IMG/VR virus record: IMGVR_UViG_3300019889_000166
Coordinates: 1 to 64,000 of that record
Length of the DNA stretch: 64,000 nt
Strand: one strand, 5' to 3'
Source: a virus
The notes under the pieces were generated by a model. It had not been told where the DNA came from. It ran no database searches and worked only from the letters and a program-made list of their open reading frames with translations. Below, piece by piece: positions 41,939 to 49,344 of the stretch; the first letter of the stretch is position 1, and every line of letters begins with the position of its first letter. The translations under genes were made by a program, and so were the position numbers.

Positions 41939-42208
41939 TCACGCAACGTCAGCGCGGATGGTGCGGCCGAGCGCCCTGCCTGCCCTCTCGACCCACCTCT
42001 GCTCGGTCGTGATTGCCAGCGTGGCCGCACAGCAGATGCACACCCTCACCCGCCCGTACCCACTCCCCGTGGAGGGCAGTTTGCCGCTCTTGCGCCACGA
42101 GTCGACCGTGTTGAACGGCCGCCCGATGAGCGGCGCTACCTGCTGGGGGCGGAGCATCCGGTGGAGGTGCTCGTTCAGGTTCGTGGTGCAGTTGCAGGAC
42201 TCGGTCAC
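41939..42208 (-). CDS. HTH protein, excisionase/terminase-small-like (89 aa)
   Basis: GTG at 42208. Residues about 16-50 form a helix-turn-helix (RMLRPQQVAPLIGRPFNTVD then SWRKSGKLPS) with a following CICC pair. Such short HTH proteins near the terminase can be small terminase DNA-binding subunits or regulators of late genes. It is the last gene before the late-operon control region, favouring one of those roles. Confidence 0.55.
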   Translation of the reverse strand: MTESCNCTTNLNEHLHRMLRPQQVAPLIGRPFNTVDSWRKSGKLPSTGSGYGRVRVCICCAATLAITTEQRWVERAGRALGRTIRADVA

Positions 42209-42278
42209 AGCGTGCCCCCGGTTGCTGGTGTCATGATGGATGCGGTTCGACACCCTGCATGTCACCTGTTGCGAGCGC

Positions 42279-42725
42279 CTAGCTGGCAGGCTGGGCGCTC
42301 GCTGCGTTACAGGGGCCGCAGGGTTCGAACTCCCAGCGCCGGACGATCAGGCCAAAGGGGACCTCATCACTGAGGGTCGCAGTCATCTTGAAGCGGATGG
42401 TGTCGCCGTCGCTGTGCGAGCGGTGCACGACCTCGACGCCTCGCTGGTCGCCCGTCTCCTCGGCTCGGGCGCGCAGGGCCATGACCGCCTGCTCCTCGTC
42501 GTCTATCAGCTTCCTCGTTAGCCTGGCCAACGCACCCTGCATCGGCGCGAACGCATCATCTAAGGCCTTCTGATCCATCAACTCGGCTATGGGCACGATG
42601 GACTTCACGGGGCCAGGGACGCGGTCGATGTGCATGGGGTTGTAGGCCACGACCGGCATCTTGCTCGTAAGTGCGGAAGTGTCGATTGCCCCCCAAGTCG
42701 GGGGTGGCACATCGGTGTCACTCAT
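42279..42725 (-). CDS. Hypothetical protein (148 aa)
   Basis: Contains LARLTRKLIDDEEQAVMALR (helical) and a beta-rich end with a CGPCN motif (TIRFKMTATLSDEVPFGLIV). Overlaps the previous gene's stop by four bases. No family known. Confidence 0.6.
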   Translation of the reverse strand: MSDTDVPPPTWGAIDTSALTSKMPVVAYNPMHIDRVPGPVKSIVPIAELMDQKALDDAFAPMQGALARLTRKLIDDEEQAVMALRARAEETGDQRGVEVVHRSHSDGDTIRFKMTATLSDEVPFGLIVRRWEFEPCGPCNAASAQPAS

Positions 42726-42880
42726 GACCGCTCCCCCTCCTTGACCTCAGCCAGCCGCGCGCCCTCGCACGGCCAGTCCACCCTGCATGTCCGGCACAGC
42801 CTGCGCGGCTCGTCGGGTGCACCTGTGGCGATCGGGTGGTGGATGGGATGGGGTGAGGCAGTGTGGAGCGTGGGGGTCAT
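42722..42880 (-). CDS. Small Cys/His protein (52 aa)
   Basis: ATG at 42880 overlaps the previous stop. Ends CRTCRVDWPCEGARLAEVKE, resembling the short CxxCxxxWPC motif found in many small actinophage proteins. Likely zinc binding. Function unknown. Confidence 0.5.
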   Translation of the reverse strand: MTPTLHTASPHPIHHPIATGAPDEPRRLCRTCRVDWPCEGARLAEVKEGERS

Positions 42881-43026
42881 CAGATCCCCGCCCCGTAGAC
42901 GCGGCCAGGCTTGCAGTCGCCTGCGTGGTTCGGCTCGAACCGGCAGCCGCCACGCATCGTGGACCAGCGGTATGACCGCTCGCACCAGCGTCGGAATGGG
43001 CCCCTGATGCTCCACCAGGTCGGCAT
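42880..43026 (-). CDS. Small Cys-containing protein (48 aa)
   Basis: ATG at 43026 overlaps the preceding stop. The sequence MPTWWSIRGPFRRWCERSYR is followed by GCRFEPNHAGDCKPGRVYG, a Cys/His pattern common in small actinophage proteins with a probable zinc site. Function unknown. Confidence 0.5.
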   Translation of the reverse strand: MPTWWSIRGPFRRWCERSYRWSTMRGGCRFEPNHAGDCKPGRVYGAGI

Positions 43027-43421
43027 CAGAGCCCCGCCTTGTCCCGGTACTCGGCCGCCGCATGCGCTCCGGCGACCTTGGCGGCGATCTGAGCGTTCCC
43101 CTCGACCCTCGCGACCCACAGGGCGTGAACCCGTTCGGCGAGTCCCTCATCCATCTCCTCGACCACCGGGGACACGAGATGCTGGAGGAACCTGTCGTCG
43201 AATTCCGACCTCAGTTCGAGGACCGTCGTCCCGCCTGGCCGCTTGTCGCCGATCGACCAGTAGTCGATCGTCCCGCGGGCGATGCGGACTTGCTGGTCGA
43301 TCGGGATGTCGGCAGGGTCGATGCCGTTGCGGCGGAACCAGTCGAGCAGGGCGTCGAAGTCTGGCTGGGTGAGCGTCTCCCACAGTTGCTCGTTCACGCC
43401 GATGGTCACGGTGGTGGTCAC
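43026..43421 (-). CDS. Hypothetical protein, paralog of 26596-26940 (131 aa)
   Basis: GTG at 43421. Residues about 22-58 (LLDWFRRNGIDPADIPIDQQ, IARGTIDYWSI) share their pattern with the tail-block protein at 26596-26940. The C-terminal part is helical (LAERVHALWVARVEGNAQIA). The repeat suggests a duplicated phage domain of unknown role. Confidence 0.6.
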   Translation of the reverse strand: MTTTVTIGVNEQLWETLTQPDFDALLDWFRRNGIDPADIPIDQQVRIARGTIDYWSIGDKRPGGTTVLELRSEFDDRFLQHLVSPVVEEMDEGLAERVHALWVARVEGNAQIAAKVAGAHAAAEYRDKAGL

Positions 43422-43582
43422 GATGCATCCTCATCCTTGGTGATCTCACGGAGCCCGTCAGCCACCACGTTCAGGCCGTCCGTGATCGGGTCGGTGGCCA
43501 GCTTCGTCATCTCGGCCACCACGTCAACGACCGCCTCGATCGGTGCCGTGACCGCCTTGATCAGGTTAAAGAATCCACTCAT
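43418..43582 (-). CDS. Small amphipathic helical protein (54 aa)
   Basis: ATG at 43582 overlaps the previous stop. The sequence MSGFFNLIKAVTAPIEAVVD continues VVAEMTKLATDPITDGLNVV: a near-continuous amphipathic helix with a weak hydrophobic face. Likely membrane-associated or oligomeric. Function unknown. Confidence 0.5.
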   Translation of the reverse strand: MSGFFNLIKAVTAPIEAVVDVVAEMTKLATDPITDGLNVVADGLREITKDEDAS

Positions 43583-44445
43583 GCGCTTGCCTCCAGTTGT
43601 GTACCAGTGTCGCCGAACATCTGCCCAACGATCAGCCCCAACGCGCGCAGCCCCTCGTCGGCCCTGATCTCGGTTCCGCACTTCACGCACTGCACCCCGT
43701 GCCCTTCGCGGTCCATGACGAGCGCCCCTCCGCACGGCGCCTTCACGGTCGCGGTGTCGGCCCCGTCGCCGATCCGCAGGTCCACAAGCGCCGCACACCG
43801 CCCGACAGGCCTCGCCCGGTAGTCGCCGATCGTGTCCGTCAACGTCCGGTTCAGCTGCCGGATCTCCTCGTACAGCTCGCCGGCGAACTCCTGCCCGGTC
43901 GCCCAGGGCAGGTTCGCTGCGAGGAGGTGGCATTCCTCGGTGACGGACGGCGGGTGGGGCGTGTAGCCGTGGCAGGCGCACTTCTTCGCGGTGCAGCGGA
44001 CGGCCCCGGTGGGTTGGTGGCCGAGCGCCATGTGCCCGCAGGTGCAGCGCCTCGGGAGGCGGCGCTGGTCGGACGAGTTCGGCCCAGGGGAGTGGACGAC
44101 GCCGAGGACGCCGCGCCCGTCTCGGGTGTCGAGGAGGTCGGTGACTTCGAGGCGCATGGGCGCGGGCGGGTCGGGGCGCTTCGTGTGCTTCGTGCCGGGG
44201 TCGGCGGGGACGGTGCCGTGGGCGAGGACCGAGGGCAGCAGGGCGTAGGTGTCGGGCATGGCGCGGAGCCACTTGCCGAGCTGGGAGGCACACCTCGGGC
44301 AGAGCAACTGGCCGGGTTCGCACTGGACCATGCTCGCTGGCGAGCTTTGCCGGGTCTCGCAGCCGTTCAGGCACTCCTGCGGGGGTTGGGCCGTGTAGCC
44401 CTCCTGTGCCCGCAGATCGGCTTCTGTGACGTGTGCGGCGGTCAT
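43579..44445 (-). CDS. Multi-zinc-ribbon protein (288 aa)
   Basis: ATG at 44445. Several Cys/His pairs are visible: CLNGC, LLCPRCASQL, CTCGHMALGHQ, CTAKKCACHGY and GVQCVKCGTEI. They imply three or more zinc sites; the middle CTCGHMALGH..CACHGY resembles a motif often seen in actinophage and Streptomyces proteins. A long helical section (EFAGELYEEIRQLNRTLTDT) links them. Likely nucleic-acid or protein binding; role unknown. Confidence 0.65.
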   Translation of the reverse strand: MTAAHVTEADLRAQEGYTAQPPQECLNGCETRQSSPASMVQCEPGQLLCPRCASQLGKWLRAMPDTYALLPSVLAHGTVPADPGTKHTKRPDPPAPMRLEVTDLLDTRDGRGVLGVVHSPGPNSSDQRRLPRRCTCGHMALGHQPTGAVRCTAKKCACHGYTPHPPSVTEECHLLAANLPWATGQEFAGELYEEIRQLNRTLTDTIGDYRARPVGRCAALVDLRIGDGADTATVKAPCGGALVMDREGHGVQCVKCGTEIRADEGLRALGLIVGQMFGDTGTQLEASA

Positions 44446-44759
44446 ACGGACTCCTTCGGCATCCAGTCGGCGCGGAACCACGGCGGCAGGCCGCGCTGAC
44501 CGCTGGCCGCTAGGTTGCGGATCCTCGCCATGAGCGGCTCGTTCACAACGTCCTCACCCAGCCATTCGAGGACGTCAGCGAGGCCCCGGCGAACGTGGAG
44601 GCGACCATCCCGGCCAGCCTGCTTGATCGGGTCAGGCGGCATGGTGCCGACGATGATGGCCGCCCAAGCGCCTCCCGTCTGGGCTGGATCGCTGGTCAGG
44701 AACATCTGGTCATCGGGGAACCAGGGGTTCTCGATGACGGACATGCCGGGCATGCTCAT
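44442..44759 (-). CDS. Hypothetical protein (105 aa)
   Basis: Starts MSMPGMSVIENPWFPDDQMF and includes HVRRGLADVLEWLGEDVVNE. Overlaps neighbours by four bases on both sides. No family recognised. Confidence 0.55.
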   Translation of the reverse strand: MSMPGMSVIENPWFPDDQMFLTSDPAQTGGAWAAIIVGTMPPDPIKQAGRDGRLHVRRGLADVLEWLGEDVVNEPLMARIRNLAASGQRGLPPWFRADWMPKESV

Positions 44760-45001
44760 GTGGTCCTCCGGTTCAGGGGTTCGAGGTGCCTCTGGCAGAC
44801 GAGGTTGTCGTCGCTGTCATAGCCCGCTTGCTGGCCGGGCAGGATGTCGCCGCCGCAGAGGTCGCACTTCGACCGGTACTGCGCCTCGAACGTCGCGCCA
44901 GTGCGGACCCTCTCCGCTGGTGGCGTCTTCAGGTCAGGACGGCAGCAGGCCCCAGCGCACTGGGCGACGAGCAGGCCAGTGTCCTCGCAGCGCTCGTTCA
45001 T
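44756..45001 (-). CDS. Zinc-binding small protein (81 aa)
   Basis: The C-terminal half has KCDLCGGDILPGQQAGYDSD and CQRHLEP, a CxxC...C..H zinc ribbon of a type frequent in early actinophage operons. The N-terminal part has a second Cys cluster, CEDTGLLVAQCAGACC. Overlaps neighbours. Function unknown. Confidence 0.6.
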   Translation of the reverse strand: MNERCEDTGLLVAQCAGACCRPDLKTPPAERVRTGATFEAQYRSKCDLCGGDILPGQQAGYDSDDNLVCQRHLEPLNRRTT

Positions 45002-45246
45002 GAGTCACTCCAGGTGGTGCCAGTCAATGTCCGGTGGTCATCCGCGTCATGCGGTGGCCGGTTGCAGTCCGCGACTGCGGAGCCGCTCCAGATCCCGATT
45101 GCCCCACACTCGACAGGCACGTCGTCCTCATGGCTGGCCTCGACGTGGTACGCCCGACACGCCTCGCAGTAGTTGTCCTGGGCGTCGAAGTCCACACCGG
45201 CGATCGCGGCAGCCGTGCGCGCTTGTCCCGCGTCCTCGATCATCAC
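44998..45246 (-). CDS. Hypothetical Cys/His protein (82 aa)
   Basis: Starts with MMIEDAGQARTAAAIAGVDF and has NYCEACRAYHVEASH and a later CNRPPHDADDH, consistent with a zinc site. Overlaps neighbours by four bases. Function unknown. Confidence 0.55.
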   Translation of the reverse strand: MMIEDAGQARTAAAIAGVDFDAQDNYCEACRAYHVEASHEDDVPVECGAIGIWSGSAVADCNRPPHDADDHRTLTGTTWSDS

Positions 45247-45884
45247 GCCGTCGCCCCCTGCTCAAGCTCGACAGCCGCCCGCAACGGGGCCAGATGCCGC
45301 AGGATCACCGACGCCGCAGCCGACCCAGGCGACACGTCATGCCCCAGCTCACCCAGTACCGCCACCAGGACACCCTGAACCAGCATCCCCTGCTGCTCCG
45401 CCAACCGGACCCGCCGCTCGTCCACGCCAGCCTTCAACGCCGCCGTGGAGTACTTCTCCAGCCGGTTCGACGCATCCACCAGCATCACGTACGCGACGTT
45501 CGGCTTCGCCTCCTCCGTCGTCCCCCTGTCATCCCCGCCCTCCTTGACGCGCGTCACACCCCACGTCAGATCCTGCTCCTCCAGCACCCGGACCCGCTGC
45601 CGCCAGTAATCCACCTCGCCGGCCGTCCACTGCACCAACTCCAGCAGCGCGTCAGCCGGGTGGATGTCGATGCGGGCGCCGAACAGGGTCACGTCACGGC
45701 GAGCCTGAGTCGCGATGGCCGCGGTCTTGTGGTTCTGCATCGAGCCGCCGTGCAGCTTGCAGGAGCCGATCCCGACATGGTCCGTGCCCCAGCCAGATGG
45801 CTGCGTGCAGGTCCCCTCGCCCTGCCGCTTCCGGGCGCCGCAGAACCGCTCGTCACGGCTCTCCTCGGGGGCGTCTGTGGTCAT
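45243..45884 (-). CDS. Terminase small subunit-like protein (213 aa)
   Basis: The N-terminus RFCGARKRQGEGTCTQPSGW and GTDHVGIGSCKLHGGSMQNH match a Cys/His-HGG domain seen in small terminase-type proteins of many actinophages. It is followed by HPADALLELVQWTAGEVDYW and a long helical region (YSTAALKAGVDERRVRLAEQ). It is about 4 kb upstream of the large terminase rather than adjacent, so the name is tentative. Confidence 0.5.
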   Translation of the reverse strand: MTTDAPEESRDERFCGARKRQGEGTCTQPSGWGTDHVGIGSCKLHGGSMQNHKTAAIATQARRDVTLFGARIDIHPADALLELVQWTAGEVDYWRQRVRVLEEQDLTWGVTRVKEGGDDRGTTEEAKPNVAYVMLVDASNRLEKYSTAALKAGVDERRVRLAEQQGMLVQGVLVAVLGELGHDVSPGSAAASVILRHLAPLRAAVELEQGATA

Positions 45885-46168
45885 GACTTGGGCTCACTGA
45901 GCGGCTCGGTCCAGATCTCGCCTTCGGTGAGCCATGCGATGTACCGGCCGGGCTCCTGCGTGTCCCAGAGGTGGCTGAGCTGGTCCTGCTCCTGTCCGAG
46001 GTGGCAGTCGAAGAGGTTGCCGGTGACGCGTTCGATGACGGGGTGCTGGAGGGTCCAGCCGGTGTCGTCGATCTGGAGGATGTGGTCGTTGCGGTGAGGG
46101 TCGGCGAGTAGCGCGCGGACGAGGTCTGCGTCGGGTCCGGTGACCGTGATGGGCTCGGTGTCGCTCAC
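45881..46168 (-). CDS. DUF6085-like hypothetical protein (95 aa)
   Basis: Contains DDTGWTLQHPVIERVTGNLF and DCHLGQ, recalling DUF6085 proteins (GWTxxHPxxCRxNLFDC). The family is actinomycete- and phage-specific with unknown function. Overlaps the previous gene. Confidence 0.5.
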   Translation of the reverse strand: MSDTEPITVTGPDADLVRALLADPHRNDHILQIDDTGWTLQHPVIERVTGNLFDCHLGQEQDQLSHLWDTQEPGRYIAWLTEGEIWTEPLSEPKS

Positions 46169-46500
46169 AGGGACTCCCCTCGCCCGAGCTTGCGGGTGAT
46201 CTCGGCTGCGATGTCGCCTGCTGGCTTGCCCAGGAACTCGGCGAGCACCGGAGCGATCTCCTCGGCGACCTGCTGCCGGATGGCGGGGTAGGCGGCTTCC
46301 AGGGCGGCATTGACCAGGTGCCAGCGCCGGTCGATGTCATCGCCGATCCCGGCGCCGCATGCGCACCCGAAGGGCCTCGGCTCGTGCTCTCTGATGACTC
46401 GTTCAGCGAGGATGGCACGGCGGTGCTCAGGCGCGTTCCCCTCCCCTGTGAGGTCGAGGCTCCCGGTGTGATGCTCGCCGGCGGGCTGGGTGTCGGTCAT
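46165..46500 (-). CDS. Hypothetical protein (111 aa)
   Basis: ATG at 46500. Contains PRPFGCACGAGIGDDIDRRW then HLVNAALEAAYP, a pattern I recall from early actinophage proteins. The C-terminal helix (EIAPVLAEFLGKPAGDIAAE) is well formed. Function unknown. Confidence 0.55.
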   Translation of the reverse strand: MTDTQPAGEHHTGSLDLTGEGNAPEHRRAILAERVIREHEPRPFGCACGAGIGDDIDRRWHLVNAALEAAYPAIRQQVAEEIAPVLAEFLGKPAGDIAAEITRKLGRGESL

Positions 46501-46823
46501 GCGTGGTCCTGCGCGAACAGCGAGCGGCGATTGGACTCGACTGCAGCCCTCGACCGAGCGAGCGCCTCGGGGTCGTCGACTCGCTTGTCGCTGACCAGCT
46601 TTCCGGTCCGAGTGTCGTAGGTCTGCAGGGCAAGGCGACCGACGCCACCGAGAAGACCAGGACCGGCCCCGGTGTAGCCGATGAGGATCTGCTCGGTCCC
46701 AGCCGAGATGGTGATGATCTGGTCGGGCTGGAGCCCGGTGACTCTGGCAACCGCATCGGTCAGCGCGTCCGCAATTTCGGACCTCGGCTGGGTCATGGTC
46801 TTCGGTCGGTTTTCGTTGCCCAT
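46497..46823 (-). CDS. Hypothetical protein (108 aa)
   Basis: Start chosen at 46823 because GAGGAG sits seven bases upstream; an in-frame ATG at 46874 lacks a good site but overlaps the end of the -1 extension of the replication gene (ATGA at 46871-46874). The protein is mostly beta (IGYTGAGPGLLGGVGRLALQ). Function unknown. Confidence 0.55.
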   Translation of the reverse strand: MGNENRPKTMTQPRSEIADALTDAVARVTGLQPDQIITISAGTEQILIGYTGAGPGLLGGVGRLALQTYDTRTGKLVSDKRVDDPEALARSRAAVESNRRSLFAQDHA

Positions 46824-46944
46824 TTTCTGCTCCTCGCGTGCGTAGCGTTCCTGGAGTTTGAAGTCTTCGATCATTCGTTCCGGGCCCCCAATTCCCCAAC
46901 AAAAAGACCACGATCACAGGGGGGGTTTTCCCTTATAGGTCTGG

Positions 46945-47038
46945 TCGGTGTGACTGACGGTGTACAAACACCGTGACTAACGGTGTGAGTCACGGTGGTT
47001 GTCACGGGGTGTGTCACGGTGTGACAAACGGCGTGACA
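46945..47038 (-). repeat. Iteron-like array of 12-bp units, candidate replication origin
   Basis: On the complement strand about seven tandem 12-bp units fit the consensus CACACCGTGACT, with variants such as CACCCCGTGACA and CACACCGTTAGT. Each contains the partial palindrome GTGAC/GTCAC. The array lies directly after the stop of the replication-like gene at 47044. In the -1 frame it encodes a repeating H-T-V-T peptide. Iteron arrays next to a replication gene are typical origins. Confidence 0.55.
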
Positions 47039-47043
47039 CGGGT

Positions 47044-47469
47044 CTAGTCGTAGGGCTCCGGCTCGGTGTCCGGGTCGCCGTACCGGGCCTGGTGCTCCCG
47101 CTCCTCGGCCGCGATCCGGTCGGCTTCCAGCCGCGCCTGCTCGCGGTTCGCCCGGGACTTCCTCTGCCGCTCCATGCCATCCTTCTTCTCCTTCTCCCAC
47201 CAGGCGCGGGACTTGTTCCAGTCGAGGTAGTCGTGGATCCGCTGCCCGTCGTCGTGCTGGACCCACAGCCCGGCCTTGATCAGCTCGGCGACGTAGGCCT
47301 GCTTGAAGCGCGGCATGAGTCGCGGGATGCGCTCGGGCGGGATCGCCCCGTCGGTCCGGTGCTTCGCGGCGTAACACATGGCGGAGACGTGCAGCCGGAA
47401 GGCACCGTCGGACAGTCCGTCGACCTTGGGGTGGTCGGCGAAGTTGTCGTCCATGTTCAGGTAGGGCAT
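47044..47469 (-). CDS. Replication-initiator-like DNA-binding protein (141 aa), possibly frameshifted
   Basis: ATG at 47469 (MPYLNMDDNFADHPKVDGLS). The first 90 residues (GAFRLHVSAMCYAAKHRTDG; PRLMPRFKQAYVAELIKAGL; IHDYLDWNKSRAWWEKEKKD) have a DnaD/winged-helix look common to phage replication proteins. After a basic helical stretch the frame ends at EPEPYD. The -1 frame continues without stop to 46871 through the VT repeats and TPTRP segment, giving about 199 residues if a shift occurs. Either a programmed slip or a one-base indel explains this. Confidence 0.55.
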   Translation of the reverse strand: MPYLNMDDNFADHPKVDGLSDGAFRLHVSAMCYAAKHRTDGAIPPERIPRLMPRFKQAYVAELIKAGLWVQHDDGQRIHDYLDWNKSRAWWEKEKKDGMERQRKSRANREQARLEADRIAAEEREHQARYGDPDTEPEPYD

Positions 47470-47521
47470 CAGGCGCTCCCCGCGTCTTGGGTGGTGCGTT
47501 GTCAGGGGTGGTCGGGTGTGG

Positions 47522-47842
47522 TCAGCGGTCGCGGCACATCGTGCAGAGCAGGACCCCGTCGGGCTGGCGCTGGAGGTCACTCAGCCGCACCTCGGCTGCC
47601 TCTGCGCTGCCGGCGGGGATGTGCATCGCGTTGTCGTTCTCGTCGCCCTCGGGGTGCTGGCAGGCCGGGTTGTCGCAGTACGCCGTCCAGCACGGGACCT
47701 GCGCCTCTTCGATGGCGTGGACCCGGATGCCCACGTCGAGCTTCCCGATCCACTCCTCGGCCTGCCGGGTGTCGGGGAAGTGGGCCTCGGAGTCGGCGAG
47801 GTGGACGACGATGCAGGTGCCGGTGGTGCGGTTGATGGTCAT
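47522..47842 (-). CDS. Hypothetical Cys-rich protein (106 aa)
   Basis: Begins MTINRTTGTCIVVHLADSEA and ends LLCTMCRDR. A middle CWTAYCDNPACQHPEGDEND cluster adds a likely zinc site. Overlaps the upstream gene by four bases. Function unknown. Confidence 0.55.
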   Translation of the reverse strand: MTINRTTGTCIVVHLADSEAHFPDTRQAEEWIGKLDVGIRVHAIEEAQVPCWTAYCDNPACQHPEGDENDNAMHIPAGSAEAAEVRLSDLQRQPDGVLLCTMCRDR

Positions 47843-48330
47843 GCGGACCGCCGCGCCGTCTTCACGGCGGCCCGCAGCATCGCGGCCATCATCGACTTCG
47901 GCATCGACTCAGGATGGAGTCGCTTCGCCGGTCTGATCGTGCGAAGGGAGCCGCCACCCGAGACCGGAGCCATGAGCCCCCAGCCCTCAGGCAGCTCCCC
48001 CTCACGCACGATCGCGGCGTCACAGACGACGAGCCACCAGTAGTCCATGAACGGGCGGAACGCCTCGGCTTTGTCGGGGTCCTTGAGTTCGGTGAGCCAG
48101 TCGGAGCGCGACACCTTGACCTCGTGGCCATGGAGGGCAAGACCGTTGCTTGGCCAGAGGTCCATAGCGATGAAGTCGGCAGTGCGCTTCGAGTCGAACC
48201 CGGCTCCGGACCGGACGTGCTCAGCGGCGGCGAACCGGTCACCGTTGCCGAACTGCCTGCCGTACCTGATGCCGAGTAGGTCGAGCATCTGCCGCTCCGT
48301 CCACTTCACCAGGACTGGCTGAGTGCTCAT
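47839..48330 (-). CDS. PD-(D/E)xK nuclease-like protein (163 aa)
   Basis: Residues about 50-100 (RTADFIAMDLWPSNGLALHG; HEVKVSRSDWLTELKDPDKA) give the D...E-V-K core (D52 or D57, E70, K72) of the restriction-endonuclease fold. The following FMDYWWLVVCD strand supports this. Known relatives include MmcB-like and Holliday-type nucleases. It is probably a phage recombination or DNA-degradation nuclease; substrate unknown. Confidence 0.7.
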   Translation of the reverse strand: MSTQPVLVKWTERQMLDLLGIRYGRQFGNGDRFAAAEHVRSGAGFDSKRTADFIAMDLWPSNGLALHGHEVKVSRSDWLTELKDPDKAEAFRPFMDYWWLVVCDAAIVREGELPEGWGLMAPVSGGGSLRTIRPAKRLHPESMPKSMMAAMLRAAVKTARRSA

Positions 48331-48857
48331 GCGGATTCCTTCTCTGGGTCGGTCGGGATGTGGACGTTCTTGACGTCGCGCGGCAGCTCGAACAGGCCGC
48401 TGGTGGCGCGTTCGAGGGCTTCGGCGCGGGCGTTCGCCTTGGCCGCCTCGATGCGTCCGTCGGCGTGCATCTGGTCGCGGTCTTCGTTGCGTTCGGCGGC
48501 GGAGACGAAGGCGTGATCGGCGCCGTTCTGGTTGCCCGCGGCGGTCTGGCAGGCGGACTGGACCTTGCCGCACCAGTCGCACTTGTACTGGTCGGGCAGC
48601 TTCGCGGTGGCCGAGCGCGCCTTGCCTTTGCTCTCGTGCTTGCGGCGGATCACCTCCGCGCCTTTCATGGACAGCATCACGGGGAGCTGCATGGTGTGGT
48701 CGAGGGCGATCGCGGTGCACGCCTCGGTGATGTCCTGGGTCGAGTACTTCTCGGCGGACAGCTTCTCGAGCGCGGCCAGGATCGGCGGCGTCTGCCATTC
48801 CTCACGGATGGACCGGAGGAACGTGGCCAGGCCTCGCATCTCGCCGACAGTCATCAC
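48327..48857 (-). CDS. Hypothetical protein with zinc motif (176 aa)
   Basis: GTG at 48857 overlaps the upstream stop. An N-terminal helical part (AALEKLSAEKYSTQDITEAC) is followed by YKCDWCGKVQSACQTAAGNQ, a CxxC zinc knuckle, and a long helical end. No family recognised. Confidence 0.55.
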   Translation of the reverse strand: MMTVGEMRGLATFLRSIREEWQTPPILAALEKLSAEKYSTQDITEACTAIALDHTMQLPVMLSMKGAEVIRRKHESKGKARSATAKLPDQYKCDWCGKVQSACQTAAGNQNGADHAFVSAAERNEDRDQMHADGRIEAAKANARAEALERATSGLFELPRDVKNVHIPTDPEKESA

Positions 48858-49114
48858 GCGGCGGCCCTCCCTTTCGTCTGGCGCTGGCGGGTGATCTCGA
48901 CTGCGAGCGCGGCGGTCAACGATTCGGCGGTGTACTCGTCGCCTGCCTTGTGGGCTTCGGTCGCGTCGGTGAGGTCTTGCATGGCCCGGTCGCGGAGCCC
49001 TCCGCTGGTGCGGACGCCGACGACGTGCAGGGTCTGCTCGAGTGGCTGGACGCCCATGTAGACGAGGCGCAGCTGGTCGTAGCGCCAGCCGCCGATGGTC
49101 GCGTGGTCGCTCAT
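48854..49114 (-). CDS. Hypothetical protein (86 aa)
   Basis: Starts MSDHATIGGWRYDQLRLVYM. Helical C-terminal half with ATEAHKAGDEYTAESLTAAL. Overlaps neighbours by four bases. Function unknown. Confidence 0.55.
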   Translation of the reverse strand: MSDHATIGGWRYDQLRLVYMGVQPLEQTLHVVGVRTSGGLRDRAMQDLTDATEAHKAGDEYTAESLTAALAVEITRQRQTKGRAAA

Positions 49115-49344
49115 GCGGCGGCCTCCGCGACGTAGATGAGGCCCTTCTTGACGAGCTTCGGCGTGGCCGCGCGGCGCTTCTTGTTGCGCTGGTCGACTTC
49201 GAAGGACTCGACGGCGGTCATGAGTTCGACTCGGCGGGCGTACTGCATCTTCGGGTCTTCGTAGATCTCCCCGGCCTTCGGTACGGGCGGCAGCGGGAGG
49301 TGGCGTTCCACGGCGAGCAGTTCGACGAGTTGGGCGCGGTTCAT
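49111..49344 (-). CDS. Hypothetical basic protein (77 aa)
   Basis: Helical protein with a basic C-terminal half (VDQRNKKRRAATPKLVKKGL), overlapping neighbours by four bases. Possibly nucleic-acid binding; no family recognised. Confidence 0.55.
   Translation of the reverse strand: MNRAQLVELLAVERHLPLPPVPKAGEIYEDPKMQYARRVELMTAVESFEVDQRNKKRRAATPKLVKKGLIYVAEAAA

Noticed and set aside
46945-47038. CRISPR array
   Set aside because: Units are only 12 bp, directly adjacent and without unique spacers; no cas genes are present in the window.
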